From Bog-756 sp049521915 (GTDB lineage: Bacteria; Actinomycetota; Acidimicrobiia; Acidimicrobiales; RAAP-2): DNA of 16,952 nucleotides. Within the stretch, counting starts at the first letter, position 1. Each line of letters begins with the position of its first letter. Positions 1 through 5,897 of the stretch are shown in pieces. The translations under genes were made by a program, and so were the position numbers. Below the pieces are notes generated by a model. The model saw nothing but the letters and a program-made list of their open reading frames with translations, searched no databases and was not told the origin of the DNA. Location: contig JBEKOI010000047.1 of the NCBI GenBank assembly GCA_049521915.1, positions 1 to 16,952 of the forward strand, in the 5' to 3' direction.

Positions 1-142
1 GTACCTCGCGGATGAACTGACCCGGACGGAAGGGCTCACGCTTCGGTGGCCGCCGGGGCGGGGGGGCGGCGCGCCTGGGCGCGGCCTCACCATCGGGATC
101 CTGCCCCTGACGCTGCGCCATGCGCTTCTGTTCTCGGTTCAC
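1..142 (-). CDS. secE: SecE, preprotein translocase subunit (5' part, cut by window edge)
   Basis: SecE is the small essential membrane subunit of the SecYEG channel, which clamps SecY in the inner membrane. Only the first 47 codons are in the window. They give a basic, proline-rich cytoplasmic tail ending RPGQFIREV, the conserved stretch just before the amphipathic helix and membrane segment of SecE; the transmembrane part lies off the left edge. I place the start at GTG 142 because AAGGA lies 10 nt upstream (153-157) and the extra residues (NREQKRMAQRQG) resemble SecE N-termini of related bacteria. The alternative is ATG 121, which has no Shine-Dalgarno. It follows tRNA-Trp by 38 nt and is the expected neighbour of rpmG; nusG should follow outside the window. 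Identity is firm from motif plus context. Confidence 0.85.
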   Translation of the reverse strand, partial: MNREQKRMAQRQGQDPDGEAAPRRAAPPPRRPPKREPFRPGQFIREV

Positions 143-180
143 GTGCTCTGTGTCCTTCGACGATTGGCTTCTGTGGTGAG

Positions 181-253
181 CAGGGCAGGAGGGACTCGAA
201 CCCCCAACCTTCGGTTTTGGAGACCGGTGCTCTACCAGTTGAGCTACTGCCCT
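181..253 (-). tRNA. tRNA-Trp (anticodon CCA)
   Basis: The reverse strand folds as a 73-nt cloverleaf. The acceptor stem AGGGCAG pairs with CTGCCCT, the D stem is GCTC/GAGC, the anticodon loop is CTCCAAA (CCA, reads UGG), and the T arm has a TTCGAGT loop with a GGGGG/CCCTC stem. The discriminator is G, usual for Trp. There is a C-A mismatch at the top of the anticodon stem (27-43). The 3' CCA is not encoded. It sits between rpmG and secE on the same strand. Confidence 0.96.
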
Positions 254-304
254 CTGTCGATCGCCGTGCCGCGAGCGGCCAGCCGATCGCAGGGGCGGTT
301 GGCT

Positions 305-310
305 AGGTTA
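305..310 (-). promoter_or_regulatory. Possible -10 element upstream of tRNA-Trp
   Basis: TAACCT on the minus strand (a TANNNT fit) would put a transcript start about 45 nt before tRNA-Trp. No -35 is recognisable. tRNA-Trp may equally be transcribed from the upstream tRNA-Thr promoter. Confidence 0.2.
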
Positions 311-312
311 TC

Positions 313-348
313 ACCGGGACCGTGGGGATTCCCAGGCACAATCCCGGT
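313..348 (-). other. Mutually exclusive hairpins between rpmG and tRNA-Trp
   Basis: ACCGGGA (313-319) can pair with TCCCGGT (342-348). Alternatively GGGATT (325-330) can pair with AATCCC (340-345). The two stems share 342-345, so only one can form at a time. No T-run follows on either strand, so this is not a standard intrinsic terminator. It may be a processing or partial termination element after rpmG. Confidence 0.25.
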
Positions 349-383
349 TCCCCGGGCCCGGTCACTCGCCGGCCCGCCCCCAC

Positions 384-548
384 CTACCGGGTTTCTTTGT
401 GCAGCGTGTGGCGCCGGTCCCACCGGCAGAACTTCTTCATCTCAATCCGCTCGCGGTCGTTCAGCTTGTTCTTCGTCGTGATGTAGTTCCGTCGCTTGCA
501 CTGCTCGCAGGCCAGGGTGACCTGGATGCGCTTCTCGTTCTTTGCCAT
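384..548 (-). CDS. rpmG: Ribosomal protein bL33
   Basis: 54-aa large-subunit ribosomal protein bL33, located near the E site of the 50S subunit. The core NYITTKNKLN and the tail RRHTLHKETR are diagnostic. It has the zinc-ribbon (C+) layout with CEQC at residues 14-17, but the second pair reads FCRWD: one Cys (about residue 41), with Asp where C+ forms usually have the fourth Cys. Only three Cys are present, so this is an intermediate form. The start is fixed by GGAGGA (555-560) 6 nt upstream of the ATG. The longer reading frame through this region is a shadow reaching into the tRNA genes. It lies between tRNA-Met and tRNA-Trp, probably in one transcript with them and secE. Confidence 0.95.
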   Translation of the reverse strand: MAKNEKRIQVTLACEQCKRRNYITTKNKLNDRERIEMKKFCRWDRRHTLHKETR

Positions 549-567
549 CTTGACTCCTCCTACGGCC

Positions 568-593
568 GGCCCGCCGCTGTGGCCGGCGGGGCC
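568..593 (-). other. GC-rich hairpin in the rpmG leader
   Basis: CCCGCCG (570-576) pairs with CGGCGGG (584-590) around a 7-nt loop, and the stem extends by two G-C pairs across one bulged base (568-569 with 592-593). On the minus strand it ends 7 nt before the rpmG Shine-Dalgarno. It could mark processing between tRNA-Met and rpmG or affect ribosome access. It is a sequence observation only. Confidence 0.35.
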
Positions 594-647
594 TGGCTCC
601 GATGTCTGTGCCCGGTGTCCTCGACTGTCCTGCTTGTGTCCTGCGGA

Positions 648-724
648 TGGTAGCGGCGGCCGGACTCGAACCGGCGACCCCACGATTATGAGCCGTGTGC
701 TCTGACCAACTGAGCTACGCCGCC
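648..724 (-). tRNA. tRNA-Met (anticodon CAT, elongator type), CCA encoded
   Basis: The minus strand folds as a cloverleaf with acceptor GGCGGCG/CGCCGCT (one G-T pair at the end), D stem GCTC/GAGC, anticodon loop CTCATAA and T arm GCCGG-TTCGAGT-CCGGC. The discriminator is A, followed by an encoded CCA (648-650). The anticodon stem CACGG/TCGTG lacks the three G-C pairs of initiator tRNA, so it is elongator Met. tRNA-Ile with modified CAT cannot be fully excluded, but position and sequence favour Met. Confidence 0.93.
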
Positions 725-731
725 ATGGGCG

Positions 732-804
732 AGCCCCCTGTCGGAATCGAACCGACGACACCAGCCTTACCATGGCTGTGCTCTGCCGACTGAGCTAAGG
801 GGGC
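732..804 (-). tRNA. tRNA-Thr (anticodon GGT)
   Basis: 73-nt cloverleaf on the minus strand: acceptor GCCCCCT/AGGGGGC, D stem GCTC/GAGC, anticodon stem CAGCC/GGCTG, loop ATGGTAA (GGT, reads ACC), T loop TTCGATT. The discriminator is T and CCA is not encoded. It lies 7 nt upstream of tRNA-Met and is probably the first gene of this transcript. Confidence 0.96.
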
Positions 805-834
805 AGTGCGGCTCGAGCGAGCAGCAAAAAGACA

Positions 835-840
835 ATCATA
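835..840 (-). promoter_or_regulatory. -10 element of the tRNA-Thr/tRNA-Met/rpmG unit
   Basis: TATGAT on the minus strand, a near-consensus -10, lies 30 nt before the tRNA-Thr 5' end. No good -35 is visible. It shares an 88-bp intergenic region with the divergent acetyltransferase promoter. Confidence 0.45.
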
Positions 841-880
841 GCCAGAGCTGGGCCCACCCGAGCGTAGCCGCCTTCCTCGC

Positions 881-886
881 TACCAT
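881..886 (+). promoter_or_regulatory. -10 element of a probable leaderless acetyltransferase mRNA
   Basis: TACCAT followed by exactly 6 nt (887-892) and then ATG 893. Transcription would begin at or next to the start codon. No Shine-Dalgarno is present. Confidence 0.5.
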
Positions 887-892
887 CGGCTG

Positions 893-1381
893 ATGCAGGT
901 TCGCTTGGCGAGGGCGTCCGACTCCGAATCGATCCGGTCGATCTACAACGCCGAGGTCACCGGGTCGACCGCCACGTTCGATCTCGTGCCCCGGACTTCC
1001 GAGGAGCAGTTGGCCTGGCTGGCCGACCACCGCGGTCCCTATCCGGCGGTGGTGGCCACCGACGACCGGGACACCGTCCTCGGATTCGGTTCCCTCTCGG
1101 AGTACAAGAACCGCCCGTCCTACGCCACCACAGTGGAGAATTCGGTGTACGTGGACGCCGCCCATCGGGGTGAGGGGGTGGGCAGGGCCCTGCTCGAGGG
1201 CCTCATCGGGCTGGCCACCCAGCACGGCTTCCATTCCGTCATCGCCCGGGTCGGCGGGGACAATCTGGCCTCCATCGCCCTCCACCAGGCGTGCGGCTTC
1301 ACCCTGGTCGGGGTGGAGCGGGAAGTCGGTCGCAAATTCGGCCGGTGGCTCGATGTGACCGTCCTCCAGCTCCTGGTCTGA
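893..1381 (+). CDS. GNAT N-acetyltransferase, phosphinothricin acetyltransferase (PAT/MnaT)-like
   Basis: 162-aa single-domain GNAT protein, the usual length for the PAT/MnaT subfamily. This subfamily transfers acetyl from acetyl-CoA to the amino group of small molecules such as phosphinothricin or methionine derivatives. The N-terminal IYNAEV...STATFD region matches the family. Glu82, just before the strand SVYVDAAHRG, fits the conserved acidic residue. HRGEGVG (91-97) is the acetyl-CoA pyrophosphate loop. The C-terminal GFTLVGVEREVGRKFGRWLD is a PAT-family hallmark. The start is ATG 893, supported by a -10 hexamer 6 nt upstream. It diverges from the tRNA-Thr unit and converges on mptB. The true substrate cannot be read from sequence. 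Confidence 0.88.
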   Translation: MQVRLARASDSESIRSIYNAEVTGSTATFDLVPRTSEEQLAWLADHRGPYPAVVATDDRDTVLGFGSLSEYKNRPSYATTVENSVYVDAAHRGEGVGRALLEGLIGLATQHGFHSVIARVGGDNLASIALHQACGFTLVGVEREVGRKFGRWLDVTVLQLLV

Positions 1382-1411
1382 CCGGGTTCGGCCCGTCGGC
1401 CCGTCGCCCGG
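1382..1411. terminator. Weak hairpin between convergent acetyltransferase and mptB
   Basis: CCGGG (1382-1386) and CCCGG (1407-1411) form a short inverted repeat filling most of the 34-bp gap between two convergent stop codons. No T-run follows. It might act as a bidirectional U-less terminator, but the evidence is weak. Confidence 0.2.
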
Positions 1412-1415
1412 ACCG

Positions 1416-3113
1416 CTACGAGGCGGCGCGGACCAGGACCCCGTCAGTGGCGCTGGCCCGGGGCACCGACGGCCGCCGTTCCCAGGTGGCCAGGGGCACG
1501 GTGAGCACGAAAAGGATCCACAGCAGGGTGAGGACGATCTCCAGTGGATCACCGTGGATCAGGCTGTGCACCAGGTCGGTGCCCCCGGGCAGCTCGATGA
1601 ACGCCGTCACCATGGAGAGCCCGATGATCAGCGACCGGAGCCGGCCCAACGCCACCGGCGCCAGCAGGATGAGACCCCATGACAGGTACCAGGGCTGGAC
1701 CACCGGGCCGAGGGCGACCAGCAGCAGCAGGGTGATGCCCAGTGCCTTGAGCGTGCCGATCCGATCGCTGTTCAACAGCAGCCAGACCCCGGCGATCCCC
1801 GCGACCAGCAATCCGAAGAAGCGGGTGACCGACAGCACGCCACCCAGCCCCACGCTGATGTGGACGAAGTGGGCGATCCCGGTGAAGGCCAGGGCCAGCG
1901 AGGTGGTCGGGGCGGTCCACGAACGGACCGCCCCCGGCGTCCCGAGGATGCTCACCCACCCCCAACCCAGACCGCTCACGTAGGAGAAGAAGCCGAGCAC
2001 ACCGGCTCCGAGGAGCCCGGCCGTCACCACCGGCCGTATTCGGTCGCGCACCGCCGCCTGCGGCCCGAGCCAGCTCCACCCGACATAGAGGATCCCGAAC
2101 GCGGCCGGCGCCTTGATCGCCGTGGCCAGCGCACACAGCACGATGGCCACGACCGGGCGTTTCTCCTTGGCCGCGGTGAGCCCGGCGATCAGGAGTCCGA
2201 GCATCAAGGCGTCGTTGTGGGCACCTCCGATGAGGTGGAGGAGCGTGACCGGGTTGAGGATCATGAGGGTGAACAGCTCGGCCCCGTCGCGGTGGTACAG
2301 GCGGGCCAGCCGGGGGACGCAGGAGGCGATGAGCAGCACACCGACCAGGGCCAGCAGCCGGAGCAGGACGATGGTGGCCAGCTCGTTGTGGAGGGTGATC
2401 CGGGCGAAGATCCCGTCGATCTGGAGGAACAGCGGTCCGTAGGGGGCCGGGGCATTGGCCCACAGCGGGTCGACGGGGGCGGTGTAGGAGTTGTTGCCCA
2501 ACTGGGCCGGGCCGTAGAGGTACGGGCTCATGTGATGGCTGACCATCTCGCCCTGGGCCGCATAGGAGTAGACGTCCCGGCTGAACAGCGGTGCGATGAC
2601 CAGCATGGGCAGGGCCCAGAGGGCGAACACCCACATCATCCGCTTGATCGGGACCCCCGGACATCGGGAGTAGAGCCGGGTCATGCCCCACCACACCCGC
2701 ATCAGCAACAACAGCCCGCCGTAGACGGCGGCCAGCGTGAAGTAGACGGCCCAGGTACTGGCCAGATCGGTGCGGGGCACCCCGAAGAACCAGACGCCGG
2801 GCATCTCGAGCTTGAACGGGGAGCTCGGGAGCGAGGCGCCGATGGCGATGGCGACCATGGCCACGAACCCCAACAGGGCCGGTCGCAACACCAGCCCCCG
2901 CGGACGGGTCTGACCCTCCTGCCGCTGGGCCTGATCGCCCACCGGGACCGAGGACGTGTCCCAGCGTTGGCGAACCGAGCCCACGAACGTCTCGGTCAGA
3001 CGGAGCCCGCTGCGATAGATCTCCAGGGCGAGGAGTGGCAGTCCGGAGCTGGAGCTCGGTGGCCGGGGCTGCCCGCCCTCGGACGCCTGGGCTGCCGTGG
3101 TCTCGGATGGCAT
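1416..3113 (-). CDS. mptB: Polytopic GT-C mannosyltransferase, MptB-like
   Basis: About 565-aa integral membrane protein with a disordered cytoplasmic N-terminus (about 1-75) and then a dozen or so hydrophobic segments. It looks like the polyprenol-phosphomannose-dependent alpha-1,6-mannosyltransferase MptB/MptA family, which builds the mannan core of lipomannan-type glycolipids on the outer face of the membrane. Supporting motifs are FSRDVYSYAAQG (177-188) in the first large loop, with the acidic Asp180 as expected for GT-C enzymes, then SPYLYGPAQLG, NAPAPYGPLF (220-229) and GGAHNDA (296-302). Start choice is uncertain. ATG 3113 overlaps the stop of a small upstream ORF as TGATG, with GAGGAG 15 nt upstream; GTG 3197 gives 28 more residues but has no Shine-Dalgarno. 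The exact sugar or linkage may differ from characterised mycobacterial enzymes. Confidence 0.75.
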   Translation of the reverse strand: MPSETTAAQASEGGQPRPPSSSSGLPLLALEIYRSGLRLTETFVGSVRQRWDTSSVPVGDQAQRQEGQTRPRGLVLRPALLGFVAMVAIAIGASLPSSPFKLEMPGVWFFGVPRTDLASTWAVYFTLAAVYGGLLLLMRVWWGMTRLYSRCPGVPIKRMMWVFALWALPMLVIAPLFSRDVYSYAAQGEMVSHHMSPYLYGPAQLGNNSYTAPVDPLWANAPAPYGPLFLQIDGIFARITLHNELATIVLLRLLALVGVLLIASCVPRLARLYHRDGAELFTLMILNPVTLLHLIGGAHNDALMLGLLIAGLTAAKEKRPVVAIVLCALATAIKAPAAFGILYVGWSWLGPQAAVRDRIRPVVTAGLLGAGVLGFFSYVSGLGWGWVSILGTPGAVRSWTAPTTSLALAFTGIAHFVHISVGLGGVLSVTRFFGLLVAGIAGVWLLLNSDRIGTLKALGITLLLLVALGPVVQPWYLSWGLILLAPVALGRLRSLIIGLSMVTAFIELPGGTDLVHSLIHGDPLEIVLTLLWILFVLTVPLATWERRPSVPRASATDGVLVRAAS

Positions 3114-3262
3114 CAGGTTTCGGAGCTTCTCCTCGGTCGGACTGCCGGCACCAGTCGATCCATCTGGTTGCGCAGAGCCAGTTGCCGCTCCCCGCACTCG
3201 TCATCAGCTGCGGGCCCCGTCCAACGCTCGCCGAACCGCGCGAGCACCCGTACCGCAATCAT
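3113..3262 (-). CDS. Possible 49-aa leader ORF coupled to mptB
   Basis: ATG 3262 opens a 49-codon frame whose TGA stop shares its A with ATG 3113 of mptB (TGATG). The product starts MIAVRVLARFGERW and matches nothing I recognise. A TACAAT hexamer ends 11 nt before its ATG. By my count 35 of 49 third positions are G or C, well below the neighbouring genes, so coding status is doubtful. If real, it would couple mptB translation to its own. The alternative is that mptB starts at GTG 3197 in a different frame and this ORF is chance. Confidence 0.28.
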   Translation of the reverse strand: MIAVRVLARFGERWTGPAADDECGERQLALRNQMDRLVPAVRPRRSSET

Positions 3263-3273
3263 TCCGTAACTTC

Positions 3274-3279
3274 ATTGTA
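3274..3279 (-). promoter_or_regulatory. -10 element upstream of mptB
   Basis: TACAAT on the minus strand is the best -10 match between tRNA-Tyr and mptB, predicting a transcript start near 3267, just before the possible leader ORF. No clear -35. Confidence 0.45.
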
Positions 3280-3417
3280 ACCAAGCCGGGGTCCCGATCA
3301 AGTCACCTGATGAGGGGGGCGGAAGAGCCCCATCGGGGTCCGGCGGCGCCCGCGCCGACCGGCCCCCGGAGGCAGCGTGGGACACCGTCCCCCGCCGCCC
3401 CCGGTCCACTCCTGCGG

Positions 3418-3499
<82 letters not shown>

Positions 3500-3509
3500 G
3501 CAGGGCGGA

Positions 3510-3515
3510 AGGATA
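3510..3515 (-). promoter_or_regulatory. Possible -10 element of tRNA-Tyr
   Basis: TATCCT on the minus strand ends 10 nt before the tRNA 5' end. No convincing -35. Confidence 0.35.
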
Positions 3516-3531
3516 TCGCCTGGTGCGGCGC

Positions 3532-3537
3532 TACTGT
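3532..3537 (+). promoter_or_regulatory. -10 element of a probable leaderless yajQ mRNA
   Basis: TACTGT, then 6 nt, then ATG 3544. There is no Shine-Dalgarno. Confidence 0.5.
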
Positions 3538-3543
3538 TTCGCC

Positions 3544-4032
3544 ATGCCTACCTTCGACGTTGTTTCGGAAGTCGACATGCAAGAGGTGCGGAACGCGGTC
3601 GACCAGGCCAACCGCGAAGCAGCCACCCGTTTCGACTTCAAGGGAACCGACTCGTCCATCGAGCTCTCGGACAAGGAGCTGCTGCTGGCCTCGTCCACCG
3701 AGGACCGGCTCCGTGCCCTGTACCAGGTCCTGCAGGAGAAGCTGGTCAAACGCGAGGTCTCCCTCAAGTCCTTCGAGGTCGGAAAGATCGAGGAGGCGTC
3801 CCGTGGCTCCGCCCGGCAGAAGCTGACCATCCAGGCCGGCATCTCGTCCGACCACGCCAAGAAGATCAACAAGTTCATCAAGGACCTCGGGCTCAAAGGC
3901 GTCAGCTCGCAGACCCAGGGGGATCAGTTGCGGGTGAGCGGCAAGAAACGCGACGACCTGCAGGCGGTCATCACCGCGTGCAAGGCGGAGGACTTCGGTA
4001 TCGCGCTGCAGTTCAACAACTTCCGGGACTGA
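3544..4032 (+). CDS. yajQ: YajQ/UPF0234 family nucleotide-binding protein
   Basis: 162 aa, the usual YajQ length. These are cytosolic proteins with two ferredoxin-like domains that bind nucleotides; some homologues bind cyclic di-GMP and act through transcription factors, but the role in actinobacteria is unclear. Family signatures are the start MPTFDVVSEVDMQEVRNAVD, TRFDFKGTDSSIEL (about 32-45), the HAKKINKFIKD helix (about 104-114), QTQGDQLRVSGKKRDDLQ (about 122-139) and the end ALQFNNFRD. It is intact, with its own promoter, divergent from tRNA-Tyr and convergent with the GtrA-family gene (34 bp between stop codons). Confidence 0.94.
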   Translation: MPTFDVVSEVDMQEVRNAVDQANREAATRFDFKGTDSSIELSDKELLLASSTEDRLRALYQVLQEKLVKREVSLKSFEVGKIEEASRGSARQKLTIQAGISSDHAKKINKFIKDLGLKGVSSQTQGDQLRVSGKKRDDLQAVITACKAEDFGIALQFNNFRD

Positions 4033-4066
4033 CCGGGGTCGCCACCGGCCTCTGCGGCGCGAGCGG

Positions 4067-4567
4067 TCAGGCTGCCTCGACGAGCTCGTCGAGCTCCTCC
4101 AGCGGGTGCACCCGGAAGAGACGGTTGAAGACCATGAACTTGAGGACCCAGAAGAGCGCGAACGACAAGACATTGGCCGCCAGGACCAGCACGGTCTGCT
4201 CGAGATGGCCGAGGTGGTGCACCAAGCCGATGTGACGGGCCACCGCCGCGCCACCAATGGACACGACGATGCCGATGGCCGACAGAGCCCAGAAGGGCAC
4301 GATCTCCTTCATCAGATGGGAACGGCCGCCCTTGCCCCACACCCACTTGCGATTGAGGTAGTACGACGGCACGACGGCCACGATGTTGGCGATCACGGTA
4401 CTGGCGATGGCACCAGCCAGGTGCAGGACGCCGAACACGAGCGCCAACACACCGAAGGAGACCGCGGTGGATACCACCGACACCATCGTGTAGCGGAACA
4501 GCTGCTTGGCTTCTGGGGTGTCCCGTTTCTGCCACAGATGAATCGCGCGAGAGGTCAGGCCGTTCAT
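4067..4567 (-). CDS. GtrA-family four-helix membrane protein
   Basis: 166 aa with four predicted membrane helices at roughly 26-48, 50-71, 88-110 and 123-147. GtrA-family proteins are small membrane proteins thought to help flip or present polyprenyl-phosphate sugars for envelope glycans, often near glycosyltransferases. Family marks are LFRYTMVS...ST before and in helix 1, the NRKWVW motif after helix 2 (about 72-77) and KFMVFNRLF after helix 4. The start at ATG 4567 is supported by a TAGAGT hexamer 7 nt upstream. It is a single gene with no glycosyltransferase directly adjacent. The carried lipid-sugar cannot be told from sequence. Confidence 0.88.
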   Translation of the reverse strand: MNGLTSRAIHLWQKRDTPEAKQLFRYTMVSVVSTAVSFGVLALVFGVLHLAGAIASTVIANIVAVVPSYYLNRKWVWGKGGRSHLMKEIVPFWALSAIGIVVSIGGAAVARHIGLVHHLGHLEQTVLVLAANVLSFALFWVLKFMVFNRLFRVHPLEELDELVEAA

Positions 4568-4574
4568 CGGCGTT

Positions 4575-4580
4575 ACTCTA
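4575..4580 (-). promoter_or_regulatory. -10 element of a probable leaderless GtrA-family mRNA
   Basis: TAGAGT on the minus strand, 7 nt before ATG 4567. No Shine-Dalgarno. Confidence 0.5.
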
Positions 4581-4637
4581 TCGGTGGAGGGGTCTCAGGA
4601 CCGGTTCAGCGACGCTGGGCGGTGAAAAGACGGGTTC

Positions 4638-5807
4638 TCAGACCGCATTGGCCCGGGCCACGGCGCCCAGCCACGAGGCGCTGGGCTTCGGACGGCGTTC
4701 GAATGTCCCGCTGTCGACGGCGACCATCCCGAAGGTCGGCCCGTAGCCCAGCACCCACTCGAAGTTGTCCAGCAGGCTCCAGTAGAAGTACCCCCGGACG
4801 TCGATGCCGGCATCGAGACAGTGCCCGACGCCATGCAGTGCCCTGTTCACGTAGTCGATCCTGACGTCGTCGTCGTCGGTTCCGATGCCGTTTTCGGTGA
4901 CGTACACCGGAAGCCCCGTCTTGTCCCATGCCCGACGAATGGTGCCCTCGAGGGCTTCGGGCCAGACCTCGTATCCCATCTGGGTGGTGGGCACCCCCTC
5001 CTCGCCGCCCAACGCTCCGTCGGGCCCGGCCCGCATCCGGGTGTAGGTCTGGACCCCGATGAAGTCATCTCCCTCGGTCGACTCGAGGAACACGTCCTCA
5101 GAGGGGCGCCGGATCCGCTCCAGCCAGTCCTCTCCGCCCGGCTGGAGCTGGTAGTCGGTCATCGACAGGGTCAGCCCGACGGGAAAGTCGCCCGGACCCG
5201 ACCGGATGGCCTCGACGGCCTTTCGGTGGGCCGCGGCCAGGGTGTCGTTGACGGCACTCCGGCGGGCCCTGTCCCGCACCCGGGGCGGGAAGATGCCGAG
5301 CCGCCATCCCATCGTGGCCACCACGTTCGGCTCATTGAGCGTCGCGGCCATGCCGACCAGGTCGCCGATGTGGGCGGTAGCCCGTTCGCAGAACCGGGTG
5401 AAGCGATCTGTCGCATGGGGAGCCTCCCAGGTGCCGGCGGCGGCCAGCCACCGGGGATGGGTGAAGTGGTGGAAGGTGACCACCGGCATGATCCCCCGTT
5501 CGTGACATGCCGCCGCCATGCGCCGGTAGTGGTCGAGAGCCACCCGGGAGAACTCACCCTCCTCGGGCTCGATGCGGCTCCACTCGAGCGAGAATCGGTA
5601 GGCGCCGAGCCCGAGGCCGGCGACCAGGGCGATGTCCTCGTCGAAGCGGTTGAACGAATCGCAGGCGTCTCCGCTCACGTCGACACAACCCGAGGTGGGA
5701 TCGTGCTCGAATACCCACCAGTCGTTGTTGACATTGCCGCCTTCGATCTGATGGGCGGCGGTTGCCGTTCCCCACACGAAGCGGTCGGGGAAGACGAGAT
5801 CGGCCAT
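4638..5807 (-). CDS. Glycoside hydrolase family 1 (beta-glucosidase-like)
   Basis: 389-aa cytosolic (beta/alpha)8 barrel enzyme hydrolysing beta-linked glycosides with retention. FVWGTATAAHQIEGGNVNND (10-29) is the family 1 N-terminal signature with the sugar-binding Gln20. TLNEPNV (157-162) carries the acid/base Glu159. YVTENGIG (302-309) carries the nucleophile Glu305. WSLLDNFEW (343-351) supplies the aglycone-side residues. It is shorter than the usual 440-480 aa, with the region between the two catalytic glutamates compact. Both catalytic residues are present, so it should be active. The start at ATG 5807 has a TACGTT hexamer 7 nt upstream. No transporter or regulator is adjacent. Substrate is uncertain: glucoside, galactoside or fucoside are all possible. 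Confidence 0.92.
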   Translation of the reverse strand: MADLVFPDRFVWGTATAAHQIEGGNVNNDWWVFEHDPTSGCVDVSGDACDSFNRFDEDIALVAGLGLGAYRFSLEWSRIEPEEGEFSRVALDHYRRMAAACHERGIMPVVTFHHFTHPRWLAAAGTWEAPHATDRFTRFCERATAHIGDLVGMAATLNEPNVVATMGWRLGIFPPRVRDRARRSAVNDTLAAAHRKAVEAIRSGPGDFPVGLTLSMTDYQLQPGGEDWLERIRRPSEDVFLESTEGDDFIGVQTYTRMRAGPDGALGGEEGVPTTQMGYEVWPEALEGTIRRAWDKTGLPVYVTENGIGTDDDDVRIDYVNRALHGVGHCLDAGIDVRGYFYWSLLDNFEWVLGYGPTFGMVAVDSGTFERRPKPSASWLGAVARANAV

Positions 5808-5814
5808 GGCCCAA

Positions 5815-5820
5815 AACGTA
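5815..5820 (-). promoter_or_regulatory. -10 element of a probable leaderless glycosidase mRNA
   Basis: TACGTT on the minus strand, 7 nt before ATG 5807. It lies in the 90-bp region shared with the divergent tesB. Confidence 0.5.
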
Positions 5821-5885
5821 GCGGGATCGCCGTCCCACCGCCCTGCCCGGCCCCGAGGAGCGCATCGGGACGGCTCTCCAGCTGG

Positions 5886-5891
5886 CAGGAT
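5886..5891 (+). promoter_or_regulatory. Possible -10 element of tesB
   Basis: CAGGAT (first T replaced by C), 6 nt before GTG 5898. The spacing matches the leaderless genes, but the hexamer is weaker. GGGGAG directly precedes the GTG, too close for a normal Shine-Dalgarno. Confidence 0.35.
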
Positions 5892-5897
5892 GGGGAG

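Noticed and set aside
648..724. Initiator tRNA-fMet
   Set aside because: The anticodon stem lacks the run of three G-C pairs and the acceptor end is paired (G-T) at position 1-72, both features of elongator tRNA.
836..1552. 238-codon minus-strand frame over the acetyltransferase
   Set aside because: It lies opposite a complete GNAT gene and carries no family motif.
1860..3269. 469-codon plus-strand frame opposite mptB
   Set aside because: It is the antisense shadow of a clear membrane-protein gene, with highly charged, low-complexity translation. Long shadow frames are expected at this GC content.
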